Source: Bacteroidota bacterium (GTDB lineage: Bacteria; Bacteroidota; Bacteroidia; Flavobacteriales; Weeksellaceae). Taken from it: a DNA stretch of 64,000 nt. The stretch's first letter is position 1, and every line of letters starts with the position of its first letter. Location: contig JAEWOR010000012.1 in NCBI GenBank assembly GCA_023399595.1, positions 1-64,000 of the forward strand. The letters run 5' to 3'. The notes under the pieces were generated by a model. It was not told the origin of the DNA and did no database searches. It saw nothing but the letters and a program-made list of their open reading frames with translations. Both the position numbers and the translations under genes were made by a program. Of this stretch, positions 51,462 to 59,841 are shown in pieces.

Positions 51462-52724
51462 TTATTCTCCAAAAACTTCAGAACTCGATTTTAAAGTATC
51501 TTTTTCATTACTCATCACAGAGTTTAATTTCTCTCTCTGAATTGGGAAATCCTCGAATAAACCAGATAAAGCTAAAGACGTATACACCCTATTTGAATAT
51601 TTGTTTCCTATTGCAATAATGGTCACTTTAGAATTTAACAAATGAGCAAAAACAGAGTTCGTTCCATGCCACCATCCGTTGTGATAGGTAAGCTTATTAC
51701 CATTATCAAAAACTTTCATTCTAAATCCAAAACCATAATTATTTAAACCTGCTTTCTCATTGCTATAAGGTGTAAAAACCATTTGCATTAATTCAGGCTT
51801 TAAAAAATCTTTAGAAAACATAGCTTTAGAAAAATTATACAAATCTCTTGGAGTAGTATAAACGTTTTTATCTCCATAAATTAAATCTAAATTATCCAAA
51901 GGATATAATCTGTTTCCTCCATAATAAAAAGATTGCGCAGCGGTTGGAATGTCTTTCTCTTGAAAAATATAAGAATTTTCCATTTTCAAAGGTTTGAAAA
52001 CCATTTCCTCCATCGCTTTAGGAAAAGTAGTTTGGGTTACTTTTTCAACCAACAATGCCAACAATGCGTAATTGGTATTACAGTACATAAAACCCGTATT
52101 GGTTTCTCTTGCCAATTCAGGTTTGTAAGTAATCATCATATTCAGAATATCCTGATTGGTAAGAAAAGATTTTGAAAGTTCCTTGGGTGCAGGTTGAATT
52201 TTAGTAATAAAATGTTCATACTTAGGAAGACCACTTCTTTGATTTAATAAACTTTTCACCGTAACATTTGGATAAGGAAATCCTTTGAAATATTGTGTTA
52301 AATGATCTTCTAGTTTAACTTTTCCGACCTCGATAAGCTTCATCACCGCCATTGCTGTTAAGGTTTTTGATACTGAAGCCACATGCAAAGGCGTATTTTT
52401 ATCAATTGGCATTCGGCTGCCTTCTCTTCCAAAACCTCTATATTTTTCAAATAAAATATCGTCTCCTTTTGCAACAAGAACACCTCCACTTAAATCTCCT
52501 TCTTCCCAAACTCTTTGATAATAATCTTCAATAAATTTTACAGTTTCTGCTTTGTTGGTTAATTGCGAATCTTCTTTGCTAAAAACTTCATTGAGGTTTA
52601 CATTGCCGTAGTTAGGGAGATCGCTTTTGTATTTTTGATTAGAAGCATTTTCTTTTGGATCTTTTTTACAGGAAAAACAAAATAAAAAAACACTCAAAAT
52701 TGTTAATAACTGTATCTTCTTCAT
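51462..52724 (-). CDS. Serine hydrolase lipoprotein, beta-lactamase/AmpC-like fold
   Basis: A 420-aa exported class C-like serine hydrolase (Pfam Beta-lactamase). The lipobox is FCFSC, cysteine at residue 19. The nucleophile is Ser117 in VASVSKT (SxxK); the YxN motif is Y-C-N in GFMYCNTNYALLALLVEKV near 220; the HxG third motif is HNGWWHGTNS near 358. Such enzymes may be DD-peptidases, esterases or D-aminopeptidases, not necessarily drug-inactivating. It lies 25 nt before the Ig-like lipoprotein gene and may be co-transcribed with it. Confidence 0.9.
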   Translation of the reverse strand: MKKIQLLTILSVFLFCFSCKKDPKENASNQKYKSDLPNYGNVNLNEVFSKEDSQLTNKAETVKFIEDYYQRVWEEGDLSGGVLVAKGDDILFEKYRGFGREGSRMPIDKNTPLHVASVSKTLTAMAVMKLIEVGKVKLEDHLTQYFKGFPYPNVTVKSLLNQRSGLPKYEHFITKIQPAPKELSKSFLTNQDILNMMITYKPELARETNTGFMYCNTNYALLALLVEKVTQTTFPKAMEEMVFKPLKMENSYIFQEKDIPTAAQSFYYGGNRLYPLDNLDLIYGDKNVYTTPRDLYNFSKAMFSKDFLKPELMQMVFTPYSNEKAGLNNYGFGFRMKVFDNGNKLTYHNGWWHGTNSVFAHLLNSKVTIIAIGNKYSNRVYTSLALSGLFEDFPIQREKLNSVMSNEKDTLKSSSEVFGE

Positions 52725-52936
52725 TATAATAAAAAATTGAGCAGCAATTTAGCAAAAGCCATTGGAATTGCATTCTCAACAGAAAACATTAATACTATTT
52801 TAACAGAAAGAGCTATGCATTGCATCCCACAAGATAAAAATCATGTTTTTATTTATCATTCAGCAATCACACAGTTCAAAATTCTCCATACCTTTAACTA
52901 ATATTCAATTTTTTGTAAAAACTTATTAAACAATAC

Positions 52937-54724
52937 ATGAATTCATTACAACAAACACACACGTTTCACATTCCTGTAATGGGCTTGGCTTTTACTATTG
53001 ACAGTCCAATAAGAGTAGCTCAATATGGGATAGATTCTGTAGTTTCCATTATGGATGATGACTTGATTGAGAAAATGAATGCTTTTTATTCAGAAAAATT
53101 CAAGCAGCCTTACCAAGAAATCACTCAAAAAGTGGAAGACTTTAGAGCTAAACGAATCACCAATTACCTAAACCTTCTGGATCAAGTTGTCACCAAGAAG
53201 TTTGAATCTTACAAAACTGAACTTCTTGAAAAAAGAAATAGTCTCGACAATTTCTTAAGCACCCTACCTTCCGGTTCCGAGCTTAAACAAAAGCTTGAAA
53301 ACATTATTGAAACGGGAAAAAACAATATTTCTGAAATGAAAAATGTTTTAGACCAATATTTTCATCCTGGAAATATTGACGTGAACATTATGACCAAAGT
53401 AGATAAAGACAATTTTTCTAATGGTGAACAACTTCCAAGCATCTACAATGATGCTCACGCTGCATTAAGAGGTTTCGCGAATAGCACTACAAAATCTTCT
53501 GTGATTTTTTCAGCAGGTATGAACCCTCGATTGTACAGCTATCTTGAATCTTTTGATAATTTTTATCCGAATAAAGACGGTGAATTTACCAAGAAAATTG
53601 TTCTTAAAGTAAGCGATTATAGATCTGCAATTATTCAAGGGAACTTTTTAGCTAAAAAAGGACTTTGGGTTTCTGAATACAGAATAGAATCGGGATTAAA
53701 CTGCGGTGGACATGCTTTTGCAACTGAAGGTTTTCTTTTAGGGCCTATTATTGAAGAATTTAAAAATAAGAAAGATGAACTTTCAGAATCTGCTTTTGCA
53801 TTATTTTCTCAAGCTTTAACTTCAAAAAACAGAGAAGCTCCCACACAAGCACCATCAATTAAAATTACCGTTCAAGGAGGAGTAGGAACCGCTGAAGAAC
53901 ATCAGTTTTTATTAGACCATTATCAGGTAAATGCTGTTGGATGGGGCTCTCCGTTTTTATTAGTTCCAGAGGCGACTTCCGTAGATCAGGAAACCAGAAA
54001 ATTGTTAGCTGATTCCACAGAGAAAGATTTGTATTTAAGTAATATTTCACCTTTGGGAGTTCCTTTCAACACTATAAAAGGTACTACAAATGAATATTAT
54101 AAAAACCAAAGAATTAACGCTGGAAAAGCAGGTAGCTCTTGTCCTAAAAAATATTTAGCTCTAAGTAAAGAATATGATGCTGAAGGAATTTGCACGGCTT
54201 CCAAAAAATTTCAGGATTTTAAATTGAAAGAACTTCAAGAAAATAATGAACTAGAAAATGTGAACTCAAGTGAGCATTCAGCGATTACAGAAAAAGCTTG
54301 TTTATGTGTAGGACTAGCCAATGCAAGTCATTTAGAATTAGGAATTCCTATTAAAGGTCAATCTCAAGGTGTTGTAGTTTGTCCAGGTCCTAATATGGCG
54401 TATTTCAACAAAGAGGTCTCTTTAAAAGATATGATGCAACATATTTATGGTTTAAAAACTATAGAAAATCACAGCGAAAGACCTAATATGTTTATCAAAG
54501 AATTACAATTATACATCGAAAATCTTGGTCAGCAAATAAGCTCTGCTGTTAACGATTCACCACAACAATTAAAGAAGTTAAAGGCTTTTAAAAACAATCT
54601 TTTGGAAGGAATAGCATATTACAAATCTTTGTTTGCATCAACTTTATTCTTTAAAGAAAATAAAGAAAGGATTCTAAATGAGCTTTCTGCATTTGAAAAG
54701 AAGGTTGAAAAAATGATCATTTAA
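52937..54724 (+). CDS. Unrecognised 595-aa protein, possible FMN TIM-barrel
   Basis: I cannot place this in a named family. The N-terminus (HIPVMGLAFTIDSPIRVAQYGIDSVVSIMD) resembles the first strand of nitronate monooxygenase-like FMN barrels. GLNCGGHAFATEGF near 255 and KITVQGGVGTAEEHQFLLDHYQVNAVGWGSPFLLVPEAT (308-346) match the later strands, where GGVGT would bind flavin phosphate. A charged helical insertion lies at 45-135 and a helical tail at 520-595. Cysteines cluster at GLNCGG, SSCPKKY, EGICTAS, KACLCVG and VVCPGP, which may bind a metal or Fe-S cluster. It is monocistronic and ends in a long palindrome. No signal peptide. Confidence 0.8.
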   Translation: MNSLQQTHTFHIPVMGLAFTIDSPIRVAQYGIDSVVSIMDDDLIEKMNAFYSEKFKQPYQEITQKVEDFRAKRITNYLNLLDQVVTKKFESYKTELLEKRNSLDNFLSTLPSGSELKQKLENIIETGKNNISEMKNVLDQYFHPGNIDVNIMTKVDKDNFSNGEQLPSIYNDAHAALRGFANSTTKSSVIFSAGMNPRLYSYLESFDNFYPNKDGEFTKKIVLKVSDYRSAIIQGNFLAKKGLWVSEYRIESGLNCGGHAFATEGFLLGPIIEEFKNKKDELSESAFALFSQALTSKNREAPTQAPSIKITVQGGVGTAEEHQFLLDHYQVNAVGWGSPFLLVPEATSVDQETRKLLADSTEKDLYLSNISPLGVPFNTIKGTTNEYYKNQRINAGKAGSSCPKKYLALSKEYDAEGICTASKKFQDFKLKELQENNELENVNSSEHSAITEKACLCVGLANASHLELGIPIKGQSQGVVVCPGPNMAYFNKEVSLKDMMQHIYGLKTIENHSERPNMFIKELQLYIENLGQQISSAVNDSPQQLKKLKAFKNNLLEGIAYYKSLFASTLFFKENKERILNELSAFEKKVEKMII

Positions 54725-54728
54725 TCAT

Positions 54729-54760
54729 TGTAGGAACACCCCTCGAGGGGTGTTCCTACA
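54729..54760. repeat. Perfect 32-bp palindrome, probable terminator
   Basis: TGTAGGAACACCCCTC is followed directly by its exact inverse complement, centred on CTCGAG. A partial second copy of one arm (GGTTCCTACATTTT) lies at 54773-54786. It begins 4 nt after a stop and lies between convergent genes, so it probably ends transcription, but there is no long T-run and the sequence is unlike the other terminators here. Confidence 0.7.
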
Positions 54761-54801
54761 TTTTACTAAGGAGGGTTCCTACATTTTAAAACACATCAAT
54801 T

Positions 54802-55731
54802 TTAAGAAAACTGTGCTAGAATTTTATCAACAATTATTTGTGCTAGTTTCTCTTTACTCTGCACTGTCCAACCCGCAATATGTGGCGTAACAATCGCTTT
54901 CTCGGTTTGTAAAAGATAATTCAAATCCTCATTTTCTGTTTCTAGATGCTCAAAAGATGATTTTTCATATTCTAAAACATCCAAAGCCGCACCTTTTATT
55001 TTCCCCGATTGCAAAGCAGAAACTAAATCTTTAGTTTTTACATTTTTCCCTCTCGCTGTATTTACCAGATAGAAATCATTCTGCATTTTAGAAATAAAAT
55101 TTTCATCTATCAAATAATGGGTTTGTTCGGTAATCGGAATATGCAAACTAAGAACCTCAGCTTGTTTTTGTAAGTCTTCTAGAGAAACTTGCGTTGCAAA
55201 TCCATCAGAAAGATTAGGCAAAATATCATGGAAAATAACTTTACAACCAAAACCCGAAAGCCTTTTAGCAACAGCTTTACCCATATTTCCATAACCGATA
55301 ATTCCGAAAGTTTTTCCTAAAAGTTCGTCACCACGATTTTCTTCACGCAGCCAAACTCCATTTTTAACTTCTTGAGAAGCTATAAAAAGTCTGTTAGTAA
55401 GAATTAAAAGCATTCCCAAAACATGTTCTGCAACAGAATCTCTGTTGCCTTCGGGTGAATTGATCAATTGAATTCCTAATTTCTCGGCTTCAAGCACATC
55501 AATATTCTCCATTCCCGCCCCTACTCTAGCAATGAACTTCATTTTTTTTGCTTTCCTCAAAATTTCAGCATCCATAGGAATTCTACTTCTTATAATGATT
55601 CCCTCATAATTTTCAATTTTTTGAGAAACCTCATCGTAAGAAGAAGTATAATCTTCCTCTAAAATAAATCCTTTTTCTAACAGTTGATCTTCAATAAGGG
55701 GATGATTTTTATCGAGAAGTAAAATTTTCAT
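54802..55731 (-). CDS. D-2-hydroxyacid dehydrogenase (phosphoglycerate dehydrogenase-like)
   Basis: A 309-aa NAD-dependent D-isomer 2-hydroxyacid dehydrogenase. IARVGAGMENIDV near 69 is the conserved block beside the substrate; FGIIGYGNMGKAVAKRL near 146 is the NAD-binding glycine motif; HIPITEQTHYLI near 199, NTARGKNVKT near 225 with catalytic Arg, GAALDVLEYE near 245 with the Glu, and TPHIAGWT near 283 with the catalytic His. It lacks the C-terminal ACT domain of long SerA, so it is a short form. Serine synthesis is possible, but other 2-oxoacids are equally so. Confidence 0.92.
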   Translation of the reverse strand: MKILLLDKNHPLIEDQLLEKGFILEEDYTSSYDEVSQKIENYEGIIIRSRIPMDAEILRKAKKMKFIARVGAGMENIDVLEAEKLGIQLINSPEGNRDSVAEHVLGMLLILTNRLFIASQEVKNGVWLREENRGDELLGKTFGIIGYGNMGKAVAKRLSGFGCKVIFHDILPNLSDGFATQVSLEDLQKQAEVLSLHIPITEQTHYLIDENFISKMQNDFYLVNTARGKNVKTKDLVSALQSGKIKGAALDVLEYEKSSFEHLETENEDLNYLLQTEKAIVTPHIAGWTVQSKEKLAQIIVDKILAQFS

Positions 55732-55826
55732 AGCGAAAGTATTTCTTATATTTATTGCTGCAAAGTTACGTTTCAGACTTTTGTTATTGTATTTTTTAGA
55801 ATAGAAAATTTCAATTTTTCAGTGTA

Positions 55827-56183
55827 ATGAAGTTATATAAAATCATTTTTGGGCTTTCCTTTTTTATATTAATAGCTTATATATTGTTTTTAGGATTCCA
55901 ATATCAAAATATTGAACAAAATATCCCCACCCATTATTCAGGAAAAACTCTAGACAGCTATGGAGATAAAGCATTTCTTTGGCTAGAAGTAGGTATAAAC
56001 ACCTTTATCTTAATTTTTATAGGCTGCGTTATACTTTCACCCCAAAAAGCATTTGCAAAAACAGAAAATTATCTTGAAAATTCTCAAGAGCAAGCAATAA
56101 AAAACCGACAAATACTTTTGTCGGTTTTAGGACTTATCTCTACACTACTTTTGTGTGGAATTTCTTTTTATTCAATTAACTAG
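55827..56183 (+). CDS. Small membrane protein, DUF1648-like
   Basis: A 118-aa protein with three probable membrane segments (residues 5-24, 55-72 and 95-115). The loop NIPTHYSGKTLDSYGDKAFLWLE resembles the DUF1648 domain, in which a strand-turn PxHFxxxGxxDxxxxK follows the first helix. It stands alone between divergent and convergent neighbours, overlapping the stop region of the thioesterase gene by 8 nt. Function unknown. Confidence 0.78.
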   Translation: MKLYKIIFGLSFFILIAYILFLGFQYQNIEQNIPTHYSGKTLDSYGDKAFLWLEVGINTFILIFIGCVILSPQKAFAKTENYLENSQEQAIKNRQILLSVLGLISTLLLCGISFYSIN

Positions 56184-56697
56184 GTTCCTGAAAAAGTTTT
56201 TTAAGTTCTACAGATTCCAAAGGCTTCATTCTTCCAGATAAAATTAAAGACAATTCTTTTCTTCTTGAAGCGGCTGCAAAACGATCTTTCTCCAACTCAG
56301 TTTCTGGTTCCATCTGCGGAATAGGCACTGGCTTATTGTATTCATCCACAGCTACAAAAGTATAAATACCTTCATTGGTATGAATTTTACGCTTATTTAT
56401 AACATCATCCAACCATACATCTACATAAATTTCCATTGACGTAGAAAAAGCTCTAGAAACTTTAGATTCTAATATCACAATACCACCTTCTGGAATGGGA
56501 TGATTGAAGGAAACATGATTAACAGACGCCGTAACCACTCTTCTAGCACAATGTCTCGCCGCCGAAATAGATGCGCAACGATCCATTTTTGCCAACAATT
56601 CTCCTCCAAATAAATTTCTTAGAGAATTGGTTTCGTTAGGAAGTACAATATTAGTCATCACGGTTAACGACTCGGAAGCTTTTTTTACTTTTTCCAT
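56176..56697 (-). CDS. Acyl-CoA thioesterase, YciA/hotdog type
   Basis: A 173-aa hotdog-fold thioesterase that hydrolyses acyl-CoA. NEMxN-type LPNETNSLRNLFGGELLAKMDRCASISAARHC (19-51) is the hotdog helix with the catalytic-type N/G-G-x-L-x-x-x-D arrangement; VTASVNHVSFNHPIPEGGIVILESKVSRAFSTSMEIYVDVW (54-94) and TFVAVDEYNKPVPIPQMEPE complete the family. Probably a hexamer, cytosolic. Its start lies inside the preceding CDS (13-nt overlap on the same strand), so translation is coupled to the HU-like gene. Confidence 0.93.
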   Translation of the reverse strand: MEKVKKASESLTVMTNIVLPNETNSLRNLFGGELLAKMDRCASISAARHCARRVVTASVNHVSFNHPIPEGGIVILESKVSRAFSTSMEIYVDVWLDDVINKRKIHTNEGIYTFVAVDEYNKPVPIPQMEPETELEKDRFAAASRRKELSLILSGRMKPLESVELKKLFQEPS

Positions 56698-57419
56698 TTA
56701 GATTTTCTTGTAATATTTTGTTTGGGTTTAAGGCTGTCTTGCTGAATATTTTGTAATGAATCTTGCTTTTTAAGTTGCACTGAATCTACAATTACAGGCT
56801 TTTTCTCTTCAATTCTTAATGTTTTGGTTTTCACAGAAACATCACCAAAAGATTTCTTACCAAATAACAAATCGCTTTGCGAGTAAGCCAAATAAACAAT
56901 TCCAGCAACTGGGACTCCAACTAAAAACACCCAAAGAATAGACTTACTCAGTTTATAATCATTATTCCCTGCATTAGAAGGAAGTTTTATATCTGAAGAT
57001 GAGTTTTTAATATCGGCAAGATTAATTTCTTCTAAACCATAAAAATCGGGCTGTTCAACCTCTAATCTTTTTCCAATAAAGTGAGTTTCATTGTCGTTTA
57101 TATGGATTTCGCCAAAACGATGAATGCCCAAAAACTGATCTGCTTGAAGTTTCTTCTTCCAAAAATCAGTTTGAACTTGAAGTTCATTTTTAGCTTGATC
57201 CAATGAAATATTTTTTTGCAGACTGATAAATTGTGGCAAATCATTAGACGTCACTTGATAGTCTGAAACAAAAGCGATTTTACTGGAAGGAGGCAAAATA
57301 ACCCCATTTTCTGGGTTAATAACAGCTTTAGATTTTTCTAAAAAAAACTCTCCAAAACCTGTTACCTCAACCTTTTTATGCAGTTTTAAATACTCTAAAA
57401 TGTAATCTGAAATATTCAT
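56685..57419 (-). CDS. HU-CCDC81-like protein with one membrane helix
   Basis: A 244-aa protein with two bacterial HU-CCDC81-like domains. The first, MNISDYILEYLKLHKKVEVTGFGEFFLEKSKAVINPENGVILPPSSKIAFV (1-51), and second, LDQAKNELQVQTDFWKKKLQADQFLGIHRFGEIHIN (75-112), are followed by a membrane helix ILWVFLVGVPVAGIVYLAYS near 162 and a charged tail (IVDSVQLKKQDSLQNIQQDSLKP..). From what is known of the family, these domains bind peptidoglycan-associated or ciliary partners; a link to cell division or envelope is a guess. ATG at 57419 replaces the CTG frame start. It heads a unit with the thioesterase. Confidence 0.82.
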   Translation of the reverse strand: MNISDYILEYLKLHKKVEVTGFGEFFLEKSKAVINPENGVILPPSSKIAFVSDYQVTSNDLPQFISLQKNISLDQAKNELQVQTDFWKKKLQADQFLGIHRFGEIHINDNETHFIGKRLEVEQPDFYGLEEINLADIKNSSSDIKLPSNAGNNDYKLSKSILWVFLVGVPVAGIVYLAYSQSDLLFGKKSFGDVSVKTKTLRIEEKKPVIVDSVQLKKQDSLQNIQQDSLKPKQNITRKSKWKK

Positions 57420-57461
57420 TGTCAGCAAATTTAGGATATTTTTCGATGACTTTATAAAAAT

Positions 57462-57493
57462 AAAAAAGATTAGTGTTTCTACTAATCTTTTTT
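57462..57493. terminator. Terminator hairpin
   Basis: A6, then GATTAGT pairs with ACTAATC (57468-57474 and 57481-57487) across 6 nt, then T6. It lies between the TonB receptor stop and the HU-like gene and ends the receptor message; symmetric A/T flanks allow both directions. Confidence 0.85.
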
Positions 57494-57502
57494 ATTCTTT
57501 CG

Positions 57503-59620
57503 TTATTGGATTTTCCAACTCAATCCAAACATAAAATTGATTCCTGCTTGCGAGAAGTAATAAGGACTTCCATCATACACATAACCGTTGTTCACATATT
57601 TTTTGTTGAAAAGGTTATTTACCAAAAGTTTTAATGCAACATCATTTCTTTGTACTTTAAACCGATATTCAACATTAAAATCTGTAAGGAAATAATCTTT
57701 CAACTGAAGCTCTAGACTTTCTGAATTATCTAAAAATTGTTTACCAACATATTGATTACTCAACCCAAAACTAAAACTTTCGGTAGGATTAAACCTTACA
57801 CCAAGATTCGCAATAATATTAGGAGAAAAAGATGTTTTTGTATTTCCATAATCTTGAATTCCAGAAGAAATTTCCATTTTAAAACTTTGGTTTTCATTCT
57901 GGCTTAAATTAAGATTTCCTGTTAATTCTAATGTTTTAAATAATTTCGCTAAAGCATTAAACTCCATTCCTCTTCTAAAACTTTTTCCAGAGTTTGTTCT
58001 AATGAATTCTCCAATATTATTAATTTGTCCGTTCAATACCAACTGATTTACGTAATGCATATAGTAAATATTTAAGCCAAAAGAAAATACATCAAAGCTT
58101 TGCTCAAAACCTAATTCAAAATCATGAAGTTTTTCGGGTTGCGTATTTTGATTTGCAAAAAGGTCATCTCTATTAGGCTCACGATGGGAGTGTGCATAAG
58201 ACAAGAAAACTTTTCCTTGATTAATTTTATAGTTCACACCCAATTTAGGATTGAAGAATGTCCAATTTTTATCCATATCCATTCCTTCATCATCCCCTTG
58301 CAAATGAATTTTGGTGTCGTAAGAAATATTCCTCACTTGCGCATCTCCAAAAAACTCAAAATTTCCAGCTCTGAAAAGGGCTTTTGCAAATCCAGAGATT
58401 TCATTTTTTACAGATTTATTTCTGTAATACTCGCGTTCGTTAATCTGCGGATAGAATACACCCGTTACATTTCCGAAATGCAATCCTTGATATTGATTGG
58501 CAACAATCCCTGCATTTACATCAAAGTTTTCAAACTTACCATATAAAGTGGAAACAAAACCGTAAAAGTCGTTATCCAACCATTTTTTTCTGATAAAATC
58601 TGTTCGTTTTATTTCTACACCATTTTCAAAAATGTTTGGAAGATTGTATTTAGAAAATTTAGCGTCTTGTTTATAATTTTCATAATAACCTTTCCCTTTA
58701 GTATAATGCAGAGTGGTTTCTAAATTCCAAGTATCATTGAATTTTTGTTCCCATAATAATTGATAATGATTTTGCTTATAATTGTCCGTTTCATTATCAT
58801 AAAAACCTACAATATTTTCCCAATTAGCATCATAAATTGCTCCTGAATAATTGTATCTAGGTTCTGTTTCCCAAGTAGCTTTATCAATACCATTCCAAGC
58901 TTGGTAGGTTTTCTCCTTTCCCCCAAAAGCTATGAAACGAATTTTCGTTTTATTCTCTTCAAATAATGCTGTAAAGTTGTAAGAATCTAAGTCGGATGAA
59001 GCTCTGTCTATATACCCATCGGAATGAATTTTAGAATATCTTCCCATTAAAGAAATTCTATCTTTCCAAAATTTTCCAGAACCTACTTCCGCAGCATATT
59101 TGTAAGTATTGTAAGAACCATAACTATCGTCAGTTTTTACATAAAATTTATCTTCTGGATCTTTGGAAATCACATTTACACTTGCTCCAAAAGCCGCAGC
59201 ACCATTAGAAGACGTCCCAACTCCTCTTTGAATAACAATTTGCGAAGCTGAACTCGTAAGGTCTGGAACATTCACAAAAAAAGTACCCTGACTTTCAGAA
59301 TCATTATAAGGAACTCCGTTCATCATAACGTTAATAGCAGATCCGGAAACTCCTCTGATTCTGAAACCTGTATACCCCACTCCATTTCCAGCATCGGAAG
59401 TAGAAATAATAGATGTTTGATTTTTAAGCAAAATAGGCAAATCTTGTACTAGATTCTTGTAATCTAATTGCTTTTGAACATTAATTACCTCCTTTGCAAT
59501 AGGAAGTTTTTTAGTAAAGTTTACCGCTTGAATTTCCGTAGTCTTTACGGTGTCTTGCTTTGTGGTTTGTGCAAAGCAAAGTGAACTTGTGGTAAGTCCA
59601 ACAATAAAAAAACCTTTCAT
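57503..59620 (-). CDS. TonB-dependent outer-membrane receptor, TPP-regulated (thiamine uptake)
   Basis: A 705-aa TonB-dependent receptor in the outer membrane. Signal peptide MKGFFIVGLTTSSLCFAQ. The plug domain (residues 30-160) has LPIAKEVINVQKQLDYKNLVQDLPILLKNQTSIISTSDAGNGVGYTGFRIRGVSGSAINVMMNGVPYNDSE and ends IVIQRGVGTSSNGAAAFGASVNVISK; the barrel carries aromatic strands to a C-terminal FMFGLSWKIQ with the usual terminal aromatic context. A TPP riboswitch sits 110 nt upstream, so thiamine or a precursor/derivative is the likely ligand, as in thiamine-regulated receptors described in Bacteroidota. No TonB box is obvious. Confidence 0.93.
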   Translation of the reverse strand: MKGFFIVGLTTSSLCFAQTTKQDTVKTTEIQAVNFTKKLPIAKEVINVQKQLDYKNLVQDLPILLKNQTSIISTSDAGNGVGYTGFRIRGVSGSAINVMMNGVPYNDSESQGTFFVNVPDLTSSASQIVIQRGVGTSSNGAAAFGASVNVISKDPEDKFYVKTDDSYGSYNTYKYAAEVGSGKFWKDRISLMGRYSKIHSDGYIDRASSDLDSYNFTALFEENKTKIRFIAFGGKEKTYQAWNGIDKATWETEPRYNYSGAIYDANWENIVGFYDNETDNYKQNHYQLLWEQKFNDTWNLETTLHYTKGKGYYENYKQDAKFSKYNLPNIFENGVEIKRTDFIRKKWLDNDFYGFVSTLYGKFENFDVNAGIVANQYQGLHFGNVTGVFYPQINEREYYRNKSVKNEISGFAKALFRAGNFEFFGDAQVRNISYDTKIHLQGDDEGMDMDKNWTFFNPKLGVNYKINQGKVFLSYAHSHREPNRDDLFANQNTQPEKLHDFELGFEQSFDVFSFGLNIYYMHYVNQLVLNGQINNIGEFIRTNSGKSFRRGMEFNALAKLFKTLELTGNLNLSQNENQSFKMEISSGIQDYGNTKTSFSPNIIANLGVRFNPTESFSFGLSNQYVGKQFLDNSESLELQLKDYFLTDFNVEYRFKVQRNDVALKLLVNNLFNKKYVNNGYVYDGSPYYFSQAGINFMFGLSWKIQ

Positions 59621-59729
59621 TCTTTTAATTTTTAAATATTAATTGAATAAAAGGGGTAATTTATGATAGGTAATCAGCAATAGGGAATAAAAAAATATTT
59701 TAAGAATTTCACACCTATTGTTTATTATT

Positions 59730-59802
59730 AATTTCCCTAAACAGCATTATCTGTTCCAGGTTCATTGGGTATCATCTCAGCTTTTTACAGCACCCCTTTA
59801 TT
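59730..59802 (-). ncRNA. TPP (THI-element) riboswitch
   Basis: On the minus strand, GGGGTGC near 59797 starts the aptamer, then GCTGAGATGATACCC (59782-59768), GAACCTG near 59762 and CAGATAATGCTG (59754-59743), ending AGGGA near 59734. These are the invariant blocks of the thiamine pyrophosphate riboswitch in the right order and spacing. The receptor gene starts 110 nt further. TPP would reduce expression of the receptor, by analogy with other THI elements. The expression platform itself was not resolved. Confidence 0.92.
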
Positions 59803-59841
59803 TCAGCGGCAAAAGTAGTTATTTTTTCTCAGTCAGAAAAA

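Noticed and set aside
58124..58546. A 140-codon plus-strand frame inside the TonB receptor
   Set aside because: Antisense to barrel strands; no independent features.
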